From Prauserella marina (GTDB lineage: Bacteria; Actinomycetota; Actinomycetes; Mycobacteriales; Pseudonocardiaceae): a stretch of 64,000 bases of DNA. The translations under genes and the position numbers were made by a program. The notes beneath the pieces were generated by a model. That model searched no databases. It saw nothing but the letters and a program-made list of their open reading frames with translations, and was not told where the DNA came from. The stretch is taken from contig NZ_CP016353.1 in the NCBI RefSeq assembly GCF_002240355.1, forward strand, positions 186,001 through 250,000, in the 5' to 3' direction. Below are positions 17,187 through 25,192 of this stretch, one piece after another; the stretch's first letter is position 1, and each line of letters opens with the position of its first letter.

Positions 17187-18161
17187 CTACTTGGCCATCA
17201 GCAGGATCTTGCCGAAGACGCCGCCCTCTTCGAGTGCCCTGTGCGCGTCGGCCGCTTCCGCGAGTGGCAGCACCTGACCGATCACCGGTTGCACGGTTCC
17301 GCGCTCGACCAGCGGCCACAGGCGTTCGCGGACATCGGCGACGATGGCGCCCTTCTCCTCGACGGGCCGTGCCCGCAGCGTCGTCGCGGCAACGCTCGCC
17401 CGTTTCATGATCAGCTTGCCAAGGTTCAGTTCGGCCTTGATGCCGCCCTGCATGCCGATGACGACGAGCCTGCCGCCGGTGGCGAGCGCGTCGATGTTGC
17501 GGTCGAGGTACTTCGCGCCCATGTTGTCGAGGATGACGTCGGCGCCGCCGGTTTCCTTGCGCAGCTCCTCGACGAAGTCCTGCTCGCGATAGTTGATCAC
17601 GATGTCGGCGCCGAGCTGGCGGCAGCTTTCCAGCCGCTCGGCCGATCCCGCCGTCACCGCGACCGTCGCGCCGAGCGCCTTGCCGGTCTGGATGGCGTGC
17701 GTGCCGATGCCGCCCGCGCCACCGTGTACGAGCAGTACATCGCCTTCGCCGAGTCCGGCGAGCATGACGACGTTCGACCACACCGTGCAGGCGACCTCCG
17801 GCAGCCCCGCCGCCGCCGCGAGCTCCACCTCACCGGGAACCGGAAGCAGTTGGACGGCGGGTACCGCGACCTTCTCCGCGTAGCCACCGCCGGCGAGCAA
17901 CGCGCACACCTCGTCGCCGACCTGCCAGCCTTCGACACCTTCACCGAGCGCGGCGATGGTGCCGGAGCATTCGAGGCCCATGATGTCGCTCGTGCCGGGA
18001 GGCGGCGCGTAGTTGCCCTTCCGCTGGAGCAGGTCCGCGCGGTTGACCGCCGTCGCGGTGACGTCGATGAGCACCTCGCCTTCGCCTGCGACCGGGTCGG
18101 GAACCTCGGTCCACTCCAGGTTTTCGGGGCCGCCTGGCTCGCGGATCGTGATCGCGTGCAT
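17187..18161 (-). CDS. NAD(P)H-quinone oxidoreductase, zinc-independent MDR family (Rv3777-like)
   Basis: A 324-residue medium-chain dehydrogenase/reductase. The GroES-like part contains NRADLLQRKGNYAPPPG; the cofactor domain has VLLVHGGAGGIGTHAIQ, the AxxGxxG-type NADPH motif. No structural or catalytic zinc cysteine cluster is visible. It belongs to the PIG3/QOR group that reduces quinones or enones. It completes the Rv3777-Rv3778-Rv3780 order conserved with mycobacteria. Confidence 0.88.
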   Translation of the reverse strand: MHAITIREPGGPENLEWTEVPDPVAGEGEVLIDVTATAVNRADLLQRKGNYAPPPGTSDIMGLECSGTIAALGEGVEGWQVGDEVCALLAGGGYAEKVAVPAVQLLPVPGEVELAAAAGLPEVACTVWSNVVMLAGLGEGDVLLVHGGAGGIGTHAIQTGKALGATVAVTAGSAERLESCRQLGADIVINYREQDFVEELRKETGGADVILDNMGAKYLDRNIDALATGGRLVVIGMQGGIKAELNLGKLIMKRASVAATTLRARPVEEKGAIVADVRERLWPLVERGTVQPVIGQVLPLAEAADAHRALEEGGVFGKILLMAK

Positions 18162-18278
18162 GGGTGGACCCTATGCCACCACGCAAGTCGGCGAACCTTC
18201 CCGACTCCTACTAATGGCCCTTGACCTTCACTTCACACCCGGGAACAGTGACCGCACTTGGACACGAAGGGGACGTGT

Positions 18279-19808
18279 ATGTCATCTCATGGAGGCAGAT
18301 CGAGGTCGGCGAAGTCGGCGGTAGTGCTCGCCGCGTGCGCGGGGCTCGTCCTCACCAGTGCGGGGACGGCAGTGGGAGCGCAGCAGGGATCCCAGGGCGG
18401 ACTCGCCGACAAGCTCGCACGCAAAGTCTCGGTCGACAACATCAACAGGCATCTCATCGCGATGCAGCGCATCGCGGACGTGGAAGGCGGAAGGGCAGCG
18501 AGCACGAACGGGCACGCCCGCTCGGCGGAATACATCGCAGGCAAGCTCGAAGCCGCTGGGTACTCGGTGACAAGGCAGGAGTTTCCGTTCACCTACACCG
18601 AGACGCTCGCCGAGAGCCTGAGCGTCGACGGAACCGATGTCCCGATCATCGTCATGAGCTACAGCCCCTCCACCCCGGAAGGCGGCCTCACGGCCCCGCT
18701 CGCCGTCGTCGCGCCCGACGACACTCCAGGGTGTGAGGCCGCGGACTACGGCGACGCGACCGGCAACATCGTGCTGGTCCAGCGCGGCGCGTGCTCGTTC
18801 GCGGAGAAGCAGGCCGCCGCCGCCGACGCGGGCGCGGTCGGCGCCATCATCTACAACAACGAGGAGGGCGACCTCAACGGCACGCTGGGCGATCCGTCCG
18901 CTGCCAGGATCCCCACCGGTGGCATCACGATGGCCGCCGGTCAGGAGCTCGCCGGGCAGGACGGCGCCGAGGTGAACCTCGATCTGCGAACCTTCCAGGA
19001 GGACCGCACCAGCTACAACGTCATCGCCGAAACCAAGACGGGCCGCAAGGACAACGTCGTGATGGCCGGTGCCCACCTCGACAGCGTGCCCCACGGGCCT
19101 GGCATCAACGACAACGGTACGGGCTCGGCCGCGCTGCTGGAGACCGCGCTACAGCTCGGTGGGAAGCCGAAGACGAGCAACGCGGTGAGGTTCGCGTGGT
19201 GGAGCGCCGAGGAGTTCGGACTCGTCGGATCGACCCACTACGTCAACTCGCTGTCGTTCGAGCAGCAACTCGACATCGCGTTGTACCTGAACTTCGACAT
19301 GATCGGCTCGCCGAACGCGGGGTACTTCGTCTACGACGGCGACGACTCCGACGGCGAAGGCGCGGGGGCAGGCCCCTACGGTTCGGCACAGATCGAGGCG
19401 TCCTTCGTCGACCGGCTCGGCGCGCTCGGTATCGAGACCGAGGGCACCGACTTCGACGGCAGATCCGACTACGGTGAGTTCATCGCCGTCGGCATCCCCG
19501 CAGGAGGTTTGTTCACCGGAGCGGAAGGTCTCAAGACGGCCGAACAGGCGGCGAAGTGGGGCGGACAGGCCGACGTCTCCTACGACCCGTGCTATCACCA
19601 GACCTGCGACAACCTCGGAAACGTCGACAGGGCGGCACTCGACCGCAACGCCGACGCCATGGCGTGGGTGACCGGCAAGTACGCGACCAGTACCGAAGAG
19701 GTCAACGGGGTCGTGCCGGAGAAGGGCAAGAACAGGGCGAAGGTGGCGGACCAGCGGGCCGCGCAGCGGACACTGGCCGCTGAGCACTCGCACACCGACG
19801 CTGCCTGA
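18279..19808 (+). CDS. Secreted M28-family aminopeptidase with PA domain
   Basis: A 509-residue preprotein. Residues 1-35 form a signal peptide (arginine-rich start, hydrophobic VVLAACAGLVLTSAG, AVGAQ cleavage region). A protease-associated domain follows at about 125-230. The M28 catalytic domain shows zinc ligands and catalytic acids in AGAHLDSVPHG, GINDNGTGSAAL, WWSAEEFGLVG, NFDMIG and CYHQTCDNLG. This matches Streptomyces-type aminopeptidase S and extracellular dizinc aminopeptidases. GAAGGGGA 6 bp before the ATG at 18279 fixes the start over an earlier in-frame ATG at 18258. A terminator follows. Confidence 0.92.
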   Translation: MSSHGGRSRSAKSAVVLAACAGLVLTSAGTAVGAQQGSQGGLADKLARKVSVDNINRHLIAMQRIADVEGGRAASTNGHARSAEYIAGKLEAAGYSVTRQEFPFTYTETLAESLSVDGTDVPIIVMSYSPSTPEGGLTAPLAVVAPDDTPGCEAADYGDATGNIVLVQRGACSFAEKQAAAADAGAVGAIIYNNEEGDLNGTLGDPSAARIPTGGITMAAGQELAGQDGAEVNLDLRTFQEDRTSYNVIAETKTGRKDNVVMAGAHLDSVPHGPGINDNGTGSAALLETALQLGGKPKTSNAVRFAWWSAEEFGLVGSTHYVNSLSFEQQLDIALYLNFDMIGSPNAGYFVYDGDDSDGEGAGAGPYGSAQIEASFVDRLGALGIETEGTDFDGRSDYGEFIAVGIPAGGLFTGAEGLKTAEQAAKWGGQADVSYDPCYHQTCDNLGNVDRAALDRNADAMAWVTGKYATSTEEVNGVVPEKGKNRAKVADQRAAQRTLAAEHSHTDAA

Positions 19809-19827
19809 CCCCCAAGCAGAAACCTGA

Positions 19828-19871
19828 AGGGCCCGTTGTGCGCGCGGCAAGCGCGGGCAACGGGCCTTTTT
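19828..19871 (+). terminator. Rho-independent terminator of the M28 peptidase gene
   Basis: The stem GGCCCGTTG pairs with CAACGGGCC across a loop with its own GC-rich hairpin, and five T residues follow at the 3' side. It lies about 20 bp after the peptidase stop. Confidence 0.85.
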
Positions 19872-19914
19872 CAGACGGACGTCCTTTTTGTCTGGAACGT
19901 CTTTTGGCATAAAA

Positions 19915-20055
19915 AGCCTGGGTGCGGAATTACCGGAAGGCACCGCACCCAGGTCTACCGAGGTTGTCCAGTTGTCTAACGGTCGATCGCTTTCCCGGGC
20001 CGGTGCACAAAGCTGGGGTGTGGCTCCGATGCCACACCGGAAAACAGCTCACAAT
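19915..20055 (-). ncRNA. Candidate structured minus-strand small RNA with its own terminator
   Basis: On the minus strand an 11-bp stem (19943-19953 with 19917-19927, 15-nt loop) is followed by CTTTTTA, a convincing intrinsic terminator. No minus-strand protein gene ends here. Upstream of it on the same strand an 8-bp hairpin (20031-20038 with 20017-20024) is enclosed by a second AGCTG/CAGCT helix. Together these suggest a short structured transcript. The 5' end and promoter were not found, so both limits are approximate. Confidence 0.35.
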
Positions 20056-20386
20056 CGCACCGTTGTGCGCGAGAAGACGCTTGAATACCCGTGCTGTTCA
20101 CAATCGCGGCTGGACTGGTTCACGCCATCCCAACCGTGGGGACACAGCGGGCGATCAACCGCGGGCGAATCATTCGTCACGGCACCACCTGAACCTCTCC
20201 CGGGGGCGACCGAACCGGCACTCCGGGTAGGAGTCGGTGTCGGTTCGGTACGACTCCTCCGTCCCCTCCAGGATCCACCTTTCGAACCAGCGTCACAACC
20301 ATTTCGGTTCGCCACAATCCGGTGATAACGGAACAGAGTCGACCGCGGTGGCCGCTTTGTCGGGCGGAGGTTTTACTCTCCGTAGC
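20056..20386. other. Intergenic region upstream of the MarR gene, nothing firm
   Basis: No convincing gene is seen on either strand; the open frames present are short and arginine- or serine-biased like antisense frames. The last 30 bp must contain the marR-type promoter, with GGCGGAGG at 20363-20370 rather far from the ATG. Confidence 0.4.
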
Positions 20387-20863
20387 ATGACCGAGGTTTC
20401 CGACGATGTGCGCTGGCTCTCCGATACGGAGATGGTCGCTTGGCGGTCATATATCGTGTCGACCTTCATGCTGCGACAGCGTCTGCATCGCGAACTCGCC
20501 GAACGGCATGACGTCTCCTTGATCGACTACGAAGTACTCGTATGTCTTTCGTCGACACAAGAGGGGCGCATGCGGATGACCGAGCTCGCCAGCATGCTCG
20601 GCTCCACGAAGAGCAGGCTGTCGCACCAGGTCGGCCGGATGGAGGTCGCCGGCTACCTCAGGAGGGTCAAGGATCCGGACGACCGAAGGGGCGTGACGGC
20701 CGAGCTGACCGAAGCGGGTGCCGAGTTGTTGCGTACGGCCGCGCCGACGCACGTCGCGGGCGTGAGGGCGCACCTGATCGACCTGATGACCACCGAGGAG
20801 CAGTTGACGATGGGCAGGGCGTTCAGCAGAGTGCTCCAGCACCTGACGGACCTCGAAGACTGA
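20387..20863 (+). CDS. MarR-family transcriptional regulator
   Basis: A 158-residue winged-helix protein. The recognition region reads MTELASMLGSTKSRLSHQVGRM and the wing VKDPDDRRGVTAELTEAG, both typical of MarR/SlyA proteins, with long dimerisation helices at each end. The ligand and target are unknown; the only close genes are the M28 peptidase upstream and a tRNA downstream. The start at 20387 places the dimerisation helix at the usual distance. Confidence 0.85.
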   Translation: MTEVSDDVRWLSDTEMVAWRSYIVSTFMLRQRLHRELAERHDVSLIDYEVLVCLSSTQEGRMRMTELASMLGSTKSRLSHQVGRMEVAGYLRRVKDPDDRRGVTAELTEAGAELLRTAAPTHVAGVRAHLIDLMTTEEQLTMGRAFSRVLQHLTDLED

Positions 20864-20883
20864 GACGTTAAGCTTGCCGACAG

Positions 20884-20968
20884 GGAAGCGTGGCAGAGCG
20901 GCCGAATGCACTCGCCTTGAAAGCGAGCGTGGGTAAAACCACCGGGGGTTCAAATCCCTCCGCTTCCG
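20884..20968 (+). tRNA. tRNA-Ser (UGA)
   Basis: An 85-nt tRNA with acceptor stem GGAAGCG/CGCTTCC, D-arm, anticodon stem CTCGC/GCGAG with loop reading CTTGAAA (anticodon TGA), a long variable arm as expected for serine tRNA, and a T-loop GTTCAAATC. No CCA is encoded. Confidence 0.95.
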
Positions 20969-20975
20969 CGTCGAT

Positions 20976-21034
20976 GACCAGGGCAGACCGTCGAGCGTGG
21001 CACTTGCGCCACTGAGCGACGATCTGCCCTGGTC
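20976..21034. terminator. Long hairpin between tRNA-Ser and the convergent gene
   Basis: An 18-bp stem with one mismatch (20976-20993 with 21017-21034) encloses a second helix AGCGTGGC/CGCCACT. It lies just past the tRNA and just past the end of the convergent minus-strand gene, so it probably terminates both. Confidence 0.75.
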
Positions 21035-21046
21035 TCATTCTTGGTC

Positions 21047-21946
21047 TCAGTTCCGAGCGGGTGCCCGGCCGGTGGGGCGCTCGGCGATGATCTCCATGCC
21101 GCCGGAACTGTCGAGCAGCAGGACGCAGGGAACAAGGTCGCCGCTCGTGTCGGGTGAGGTGCGCACCCAGTCCGTGATCTCGTCGACCCAACCCGAACTC
21201 GCACCGGCCACGTAGATGTGGTCAGGGCTGACCAGCGCCACGACGAGCTTGTCCTCGCCGACCAGTTCGGCGGCGCGCTCGTGGAACTCGCCCAGCACGA
21301 TCGCGGATCCGGCGCAGAGGTTGTTGTCGCTCCGCGCAACGGTGAGTAGCTGCCCCTTCGTCCCGTCCTCTTGTCCCTTGAAGACGAGGCCGCTCTTGAG
21401 GTTGTCGAGTGCCGCGTTGGCGAACTCGAAGAACTCGTCCTTGCTCATCTCCTCGAACTGGCCACGCAGCAGGTGAGACATTCCGATGTGGCCTGAGGGC
21501 GTGATCGTCGTCTTGGCGAACCCGAGGTACAGCCTGTTCTTCACCAGTGGCAAGGAAGCGTAGAGCTTCAACGGGCCGTCATAGGTATGAAGAATCGGCA
21601 GCCACGTGTCCTCTTCGGCCTGCGGGGGCGTCTCCTCGGAGTTTTCGTTGCCCGCTTTGCCAGCGAGTTCGAAGGCTTCGCTCCAGTCGTCGCCGTCGGG
21701 CCGATCGAACTGATAGCTGTACTCGGCGCCGGGGAACATCCCCGCGAGGAAAATACGGTCCATTCGCGAGGCTTGCCAGGTGCTTCGCACTCCGGTCACG
21801 TCGGATGCCTGTATCTGTCGCGCTTCGCACACCTGATGCCATGCCTGCCGAACGGCGTCATCGGCCTTGGCCGGCGCCATGCCCTGGGGCGGGTTGTCGT
21901 CTTTGTTTTTCGTCTGGAAAACGATGATGTTGGTGTCCATAGCCAT
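21047..21946 (-). CDS. Conserved-type cytoplasmic protein of unknown function
   Basis: A 299-residue acidic protein without signal peptide or membrane segments. The N-terminus reads MAMDTNIIVFQTKNKDDNPP; the middle contains GFAKTTITPSGHIGMSHLL and MSKDEFFEFANAALDNLKSG. The layout faintly recalls DUF1444-type proteins, but I do not claim that. Starts at 21940, 21946 and a GTG at 21952 are all in frame with no strong ribosome site. It sits between tRNA-Ser and a mycothiol-enzyme-like gene and has no operon partner. Confidence 0.7.
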   Translation of the reverse strand: MAMDTNIIVFQTKNKDDNPPQGMAPAKADDAVRQAWHQVCEARQIQASDVTGVRSTWQASRMDRIFLAGMFPGAEYSYQFDRPDGDDWSEAFELAGKAGNENSEETPPQAEEDTWLPILHTYDGPLKLYASLPLVKNRLYLGFAKTTITPSGHIGMSHLLRGQFEEMSKDEFFEFANAALDNLKSGLVFKGQEDGTKGQLLTVARSDNNLCAGSAIVLGEFHERAAELVGEDKLVVALVSPDHIYVAGASSGWVDEITDWVRTSPDTSGDLVPCVLLLDSSGGMEIIAERPTGRAPARN

Positions 21947-22227
21947 ATTCACGATCCGGCGATGCTACCCGACCCATCGGCGGCCCTCAGACGTTCTTCG
22001 AACAATGCGAGTAAACCGTTGGGGGAGCCAACAACGCGGGGCAAGCCGGTTCGCCGCTGTCGCCGAGATCCGCACTCAGGACGGCGAGATGCGCGCCCAG
22101 ACCGTCGAGATCCGCGTTCGGCGAAGGCCGAGCAGACCTACACGCGCTCTGCCCATGACGTCGACGGGTCACACCCACCGGGCGAAAGCCTCCTCCGGTG
22201 GTGTGGGAAGGGAGTACTCTCCGCGCC

Positions 22228-22845
22228 ATGAGCGACATGGAGATGGCGAGCGCGGAGCGGGCCGACCTCGCCGACCTGCTGAGCACGCTGACTCCGGAAC
22301 AGTGGGACACCCCTTCGCTGTGCGAAGGATGGCGGGTGCGCGATGTCGTCGCCCACGTGGCCGGTTATGAGGATCTTGACCGGTTCGGGTTGGCCCGCCG
22401 CTTCGTTCGCGGCTGGATCGTCAACACCAACCAGGTGCGAGTGGAGGAATTGCGCGGGTTGACCAACGAGGAATTGCTCGATCGGCTGCGTTCCCATCTC
22501 GTTCCTCGCGGCGTCACTTCCGGATTCGGTGGGATGATCGCGCTCGTCGACGGCACGATCCATCACCAGGACATCCGGCGACCGCTGGGATTGCCCAGGG
22601 AAATTCCAGCAGCCCGGCTGCGGCGCGTCCTCGACGCCACCATGCGCAATCCCCGGCTTCCGGCTTGGCGCGTCACCAGAGGGCTGCGCCTCACGGCAAC
22701 CGACCTTGACTGGAGCCATGGCAAAGGCCGCGAGGTCAGAGGTCCCGCGGAGGCGCTTTTGATGGCGGCGGCGGGCAGGCAGGACGCCGTCACCGAGCTC
22801 GAAGGCCCAGGTCAGCGAATACTGGCAAACAGGCTCGCCCGCTGA
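22228..22845 (+). CDS. Maleylpyruvate isomerase-like/TIGR03083 (DinB-superfamily) protein
   Basis: A 205-residue four-helix-bundle protein with the family pattern LTPEQWDTPSLCEGWRVRDV and the metal-site histidines in VAHVAGYE and IHHQDIRRPLG. Actinobacterial members are thought to be mycothiol-dependent enzymes. The substrate is unknown. The ATG at 22228 is preceded by GGGAAGGGAG. It converges with the phosphoribosyltransferase gene 14 bp away. Confidence 0.8.
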   Translation: MSDMEMASAERADLADLLSTLTPEQWDTPSLCEGWRVRDVVAHVAGYEDLDRFGLARRFVRGWIVNTNQVRVEELRGLTNEELLDRLRSHLVPRGVTSGFGGMIALVDGTIHHQDIRRPLGLPREIPAARLRRVLDATMRNPRLPAWRVTRGLRLTATDLDWSHGKGREVRGPAEALLMAAAGRQDAVTELEGPGQRILANRLAR

Positions 22846-22859
22846 TTGAACCACATCGC

Positions 22860-23621
22860 TCATGGGGGGCAGCGTCCCGTGGTCCACGGGCAACTCAACG
22901 GTTCGTAGTCCTCGGTGAGGTGCTGCTCGATGAATGCCGCATTGCTCCCGAAGGTCGGTCGCAGGAATCGTGCGATGGAAAGTATCGAAACGGTTGCCGC
23001 GCCCGCTTTTCGTACGGCGAGTGCCGCCGACTGGGCGTGGCCGCCCTGAACCCAGGTGTCTTCGACCACCAGTACATGGGCGCGGTGAGGCAGCGTCGAG
23101 GCGGTTGCGAAATGGTCCCCGCGCAAGGCCCGAGGGTCGACGACCTCGGCAGTGGGTGCGGAGTGCAGCGGCATTTCCGGAAACTGTGTCACCAAGGACC
23201 GCAGTAGCGAGCGAAGCGGGTGCTCGCCGGGTTTCGTGGGAAGAGAAGGCACGGCACACCAATGCGATACGGGGTTGGCCGCAATGTGGTTGAGGCAGCG
23301 AACATGATGGTGGAGCGCGAGAGCGACCAGCATGCCGACGACGTTCTGGTGTTCTCTGATCGGTCTTGACGCTTTGTACATGCGCATGAGGTAGTGCGAC
23401 TGCTTCGTTTCGATCGCGTAGGCAAGGGTGCCGACGTGATCTGCCTTGTCACCACGCGCTGCTTCGGAGTGCCTTTTACAGGCAAGACACCGGTTGTAGC
23501 CACCGGCGACGGGTGTTGAACACACGGCGCAGGTGATGCCTCGGAGCCGCATGGTGTTTCGCAGGTAGCCGCCTGCGGCCTCGATCAGCCTTGCTCGCAG
23601 TAGGCTCGCGGGGTCGTTCAT
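22860..23621 (-). CDS. Zinc-ribbon phosphoribosyltransferase-like protein (ShosT-like/ComF-like)
   Basis: A 253-residue protein. Near residues 31-50 it has a zinc ribbon of the form CAVC and CLAC separated by ten residues. The C-terminal half has a type I phosphoribosyltransferase core with the PRPP-loop motif VLVVEDTWVQGGHAQS, in which the acidic pair is kept but the usual TGxT is changed to QGGH. The overall plan is ComF-like, but it overlaps a dprA gene by 4 bp (ATGA). That pairing is the composition of ShosTA, a toxin-antitoxin and anti-phage module in which ShosT has the phosphoribosyltransferase domain. It would be the candidate toxin. Confidence 0.75.
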   Translation of the reverse strand: MNDPASLLRARLIEAAGGYLRNTMRLRGITCAVCSTPVAGGYNRCLACKRHSEAARGDKADHVGTLAYAIETKQSHYLMRMYKASRPIREHQNVVGMLVALALHHHVRCLNHIAANPVSHWCAVPSLPTKPGEHPLRSLLRSLVTQFPEMPLHSAPTAEVVDPRALRGDHFATASTLPHRAHVLVVEDTWVQGGHAQSAALAVRKAGAATVSILSIARFLRPTFGSNAAFIEQHLTEDYEPLSCPWTTGRCPP

Positions 23622-24535
23622 TTGAGAGCTGAGGCGACCCGCTCGATCTCGTCCTCCACGTCAAGTCGAGTCGTCGACGCGTGTAGAGCGAGTTCAACGA
23701 CCTGCTGTAGATCGTCCGCCCTGTGCACTCCGGGCCGCCCGCACAGCTTCTTGGCCCACTCGTTCTGGTCGATAACGGTGCCGACGAGTATCACCGTCCT
23801 GCCGTGCTCGACCGCCATACGTGCTTGTACCCGTGTTCCGCTGTTCTCTCCCGCCTCCACCACGACCGTGGCCAGGCCGTATCCCGACATGGTCGCGTTC
23901 CGCATCAGGAAGGTGTGCTTCTGTGGCGGAGCGTCCGGCCAGAACTGGGACAGCAGAAGCCCTCGCCGACCGATTTCGTTTTGCAGCTCGTGGTTCTCCG
24001 AGGGGTAATTGCGATTGATACCGGTTCCGAGTACGGCGACGGTTCGTCCCCCCGCGTCGAGCGCTGCCCGGTGAGCGGACGTGTCGACGCCGTTCGCCAG
24101 CCCTGCGATCACCGTGAGGCCACGGGAAACCAAGGCCCTGCTGATGTCACCCGCGATTCTGAGGCCACGGTTCGTGGCAGCACGTGACCCCACGATCGAA
24201 ACGGCCGGGTCGTCCTCGACGAGACCTCCGCGCGCGAACAGCAGGGGCGGCGCCTGGTGGATTCCTCGCAGCCGCTGCGGGTATCGGTCATCAGTGATGG
24301 TGAGGACCGTGAGCCCCGAAGACTCCCACTTCCGCAGGCTCGCCTCGGCCGAGGTGAGCGCGTCCGGGCGGCCGGGTTCGTCGAAAAGCGCGGGAGGGCG
24401 ATGTTCGTGCCACACGTCGAGGGCGCTCCCGTTGGCGAGAACGTCAGCGGTGATGTCTGCCCAGGTCAGGCCGTTCGGCTGAGTTTGAAGCAGGGCGATG
24501 AGAGCTGCCTGCTCCAGACGATCCACCTTGCCCAC
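23618..24535 (-). CDS. DprA/Smf-family protein (ShosA-like)
   Basis: A 305-residue DprA protein. The Rossmann/SLOG core has VSIVGSRAATNRGLRIAGD, then VIAGLANGVDTSAHRAAL, AVLGTGINRNYPSEN, LLLSQFWPDAPPQKHTF and VVVEAGENSGTRVQARMA. It is shorter than housekeeping DprA, the usual GSRxAT and SGxAxGID motifs are slightly changed (GLANGVD), and no C-terminal winged helix is evident. It starts with GTG at 24535 behind AAGGTGAGG and is coupled to the phosphoribosyltransferase gene. It is not beside topA, rnhB or other usual dprA neighbours, which favours a defence or toxin-antitoxin role over natural transformation. Confidence 0.85.
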   Translation of the reverse strand: MGKVDRLEQAALIALLQTQPNGLTWADITADVLANGSALDVWHEHRPPALFDEPGRPDALTSAEASLRKWESSGLTVLTITDDRYPQRLRGIHQAPPLLFARGGLVEDDPAVSIVGSRAATNRGLRIAGDISRALVSRGLTVIAGLANGVDTSAHRAALDAGGRTVAVLGTGINRNYPSENHELQNEIGRRGLLLSQFWPDAPPQKHTFLMRNATMSGYGLATVVVEAGENSGTRVQARMAVEHGRTVILVGTVIDQNEWAKKLCGRPGVHRADDLQQVVELALHASTTRLDVEDEIERVASALK

Positions 24536-24587
24536 GTCCTCACCTTATGCTCCGCCGTCGAACCCGGCTTACCGGCACGCCAGGGCC

Positions 24588-24617
24588 ATAGTATCGAACT
24601 TACGTTCGAATAGCCAA
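24588..24617 (-). promoter_or_regulatory. LexA-controlled promoter of the dprA-phosphoribosyltransferase operon
   Basis: On the minus strand TTGGCT (-35, 24617-24612) and TACTAT (-10, 24593-24588) are spaced 18 bp apart. The spacer contains TCGAACTTACGTTCGA (24594-24609), a perfect match to the Gram-positive/actinobacterial SOS box TCGAAC-N4-GTTCGA. The predicted start of transcription is about 45 bp before the dprA GTG. Confidence 0.75.
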
Positions 24618-24671
24618 GCTGGAAAGTAACGAGCTTGACCCTGACGTCGCGTGAGGCTTCAGGCTGTCGTC

Positions 24672-25178
24672 ATGACCGAAACATTCTCCGCGTTCTCCAT
24701 CAGCCCGGTGCCCGTGCCCGGCCCCGGCACCGAGCCAGCCGAACTGTTCCGAGGCATCTACGGGATGCCGACGTTCGTCACCGTTCCCACGGCCGACCTC
24801 GCCGCGTCCGTCGACTTCTGGACGCGGGGGCTCGGGTTCTTCGACCTGTTCTCGGTCGAGGGCGCGATCACTCACCTGCGGCGCTGGGCCTTCCAGGACG
24901 TGCTACTTGTGCCTGGCGAGCCGGCCGAGGGGACTCCGGCGCTGAGCGTGACCTTCTCCTGCGTGCTCAAGCAAATCGACGAGATCAAGGCCGCGTGCGA
25001 GCGTCTCGCACCCGGCAGCACGCGGGGCCCGGAGACGAAGCCCTGGAACTCGGTCGAGCTTGAGGTCCGCACACCGGACAACACCAGGGTGATCATGAGC
25101 GCGGCACAGCCCTACGATCCCGACAGTCCCGAGGCGGCGAACCTCAGGGACATGGGGATCGAGGGGCCCGGCAGGTAA
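24672..25178 (+). CDS. VOC/glyoxalase-fold protein
   Basis: A 168-residue protein with the vicinal-oxygen-chelate pattern: TVPTADLAASVDFWTRGLGFF at the first module and a late NSVELEVRTPDNTRVIM strand. Only one module pair is present, as in small resistance- or glyoxalase-like proteins. Substrate unknown. It is divergent from the LexA-box operon, so its promoter may also be influenced by that site. The next gene is a TipA-type regulator 14 bp downstream, so the two may form an operon. Confidence 0.75.
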   Translation: MTETFSAFSISPVPVPGPGTEPAELFRGIYGMPTFVTVPTADLAASVDFWTRGLGFFDLFSVEGAITHLRRWAFQDVLLVPGEPAEGTPALSVTFSCVLKQIDEIKAACERLAPGSTRGPETKPWNSVELEVRTPDNTRVIMSAAQPYDPDSPEAANLRDMGIEGPGR

Positions 25179-25192
25179 CCGGCGAGGCTCGA

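Noticed and set aside
19888-20325. Protein gene on either strand in the gap before the MarR gene
   Set aside because: The frames lack ribosome sites and family-like sequence, and the plus-strand frame runs through a minus-strand terminator stem.
22860-24535. Natural-competence locus (comF-dprA)
   Set aside because: No other competence genes are present, the DprA is short and has changed motifs, and the operon has a LexA box; a defence-type pair fits better.
20884-24671. Genomic island integrated at tRNA-Ser
   Set aside because: No integrase and no second copy of the tRNA 3' end were seen, so integration is not supported although the DprA pair lies nearby.
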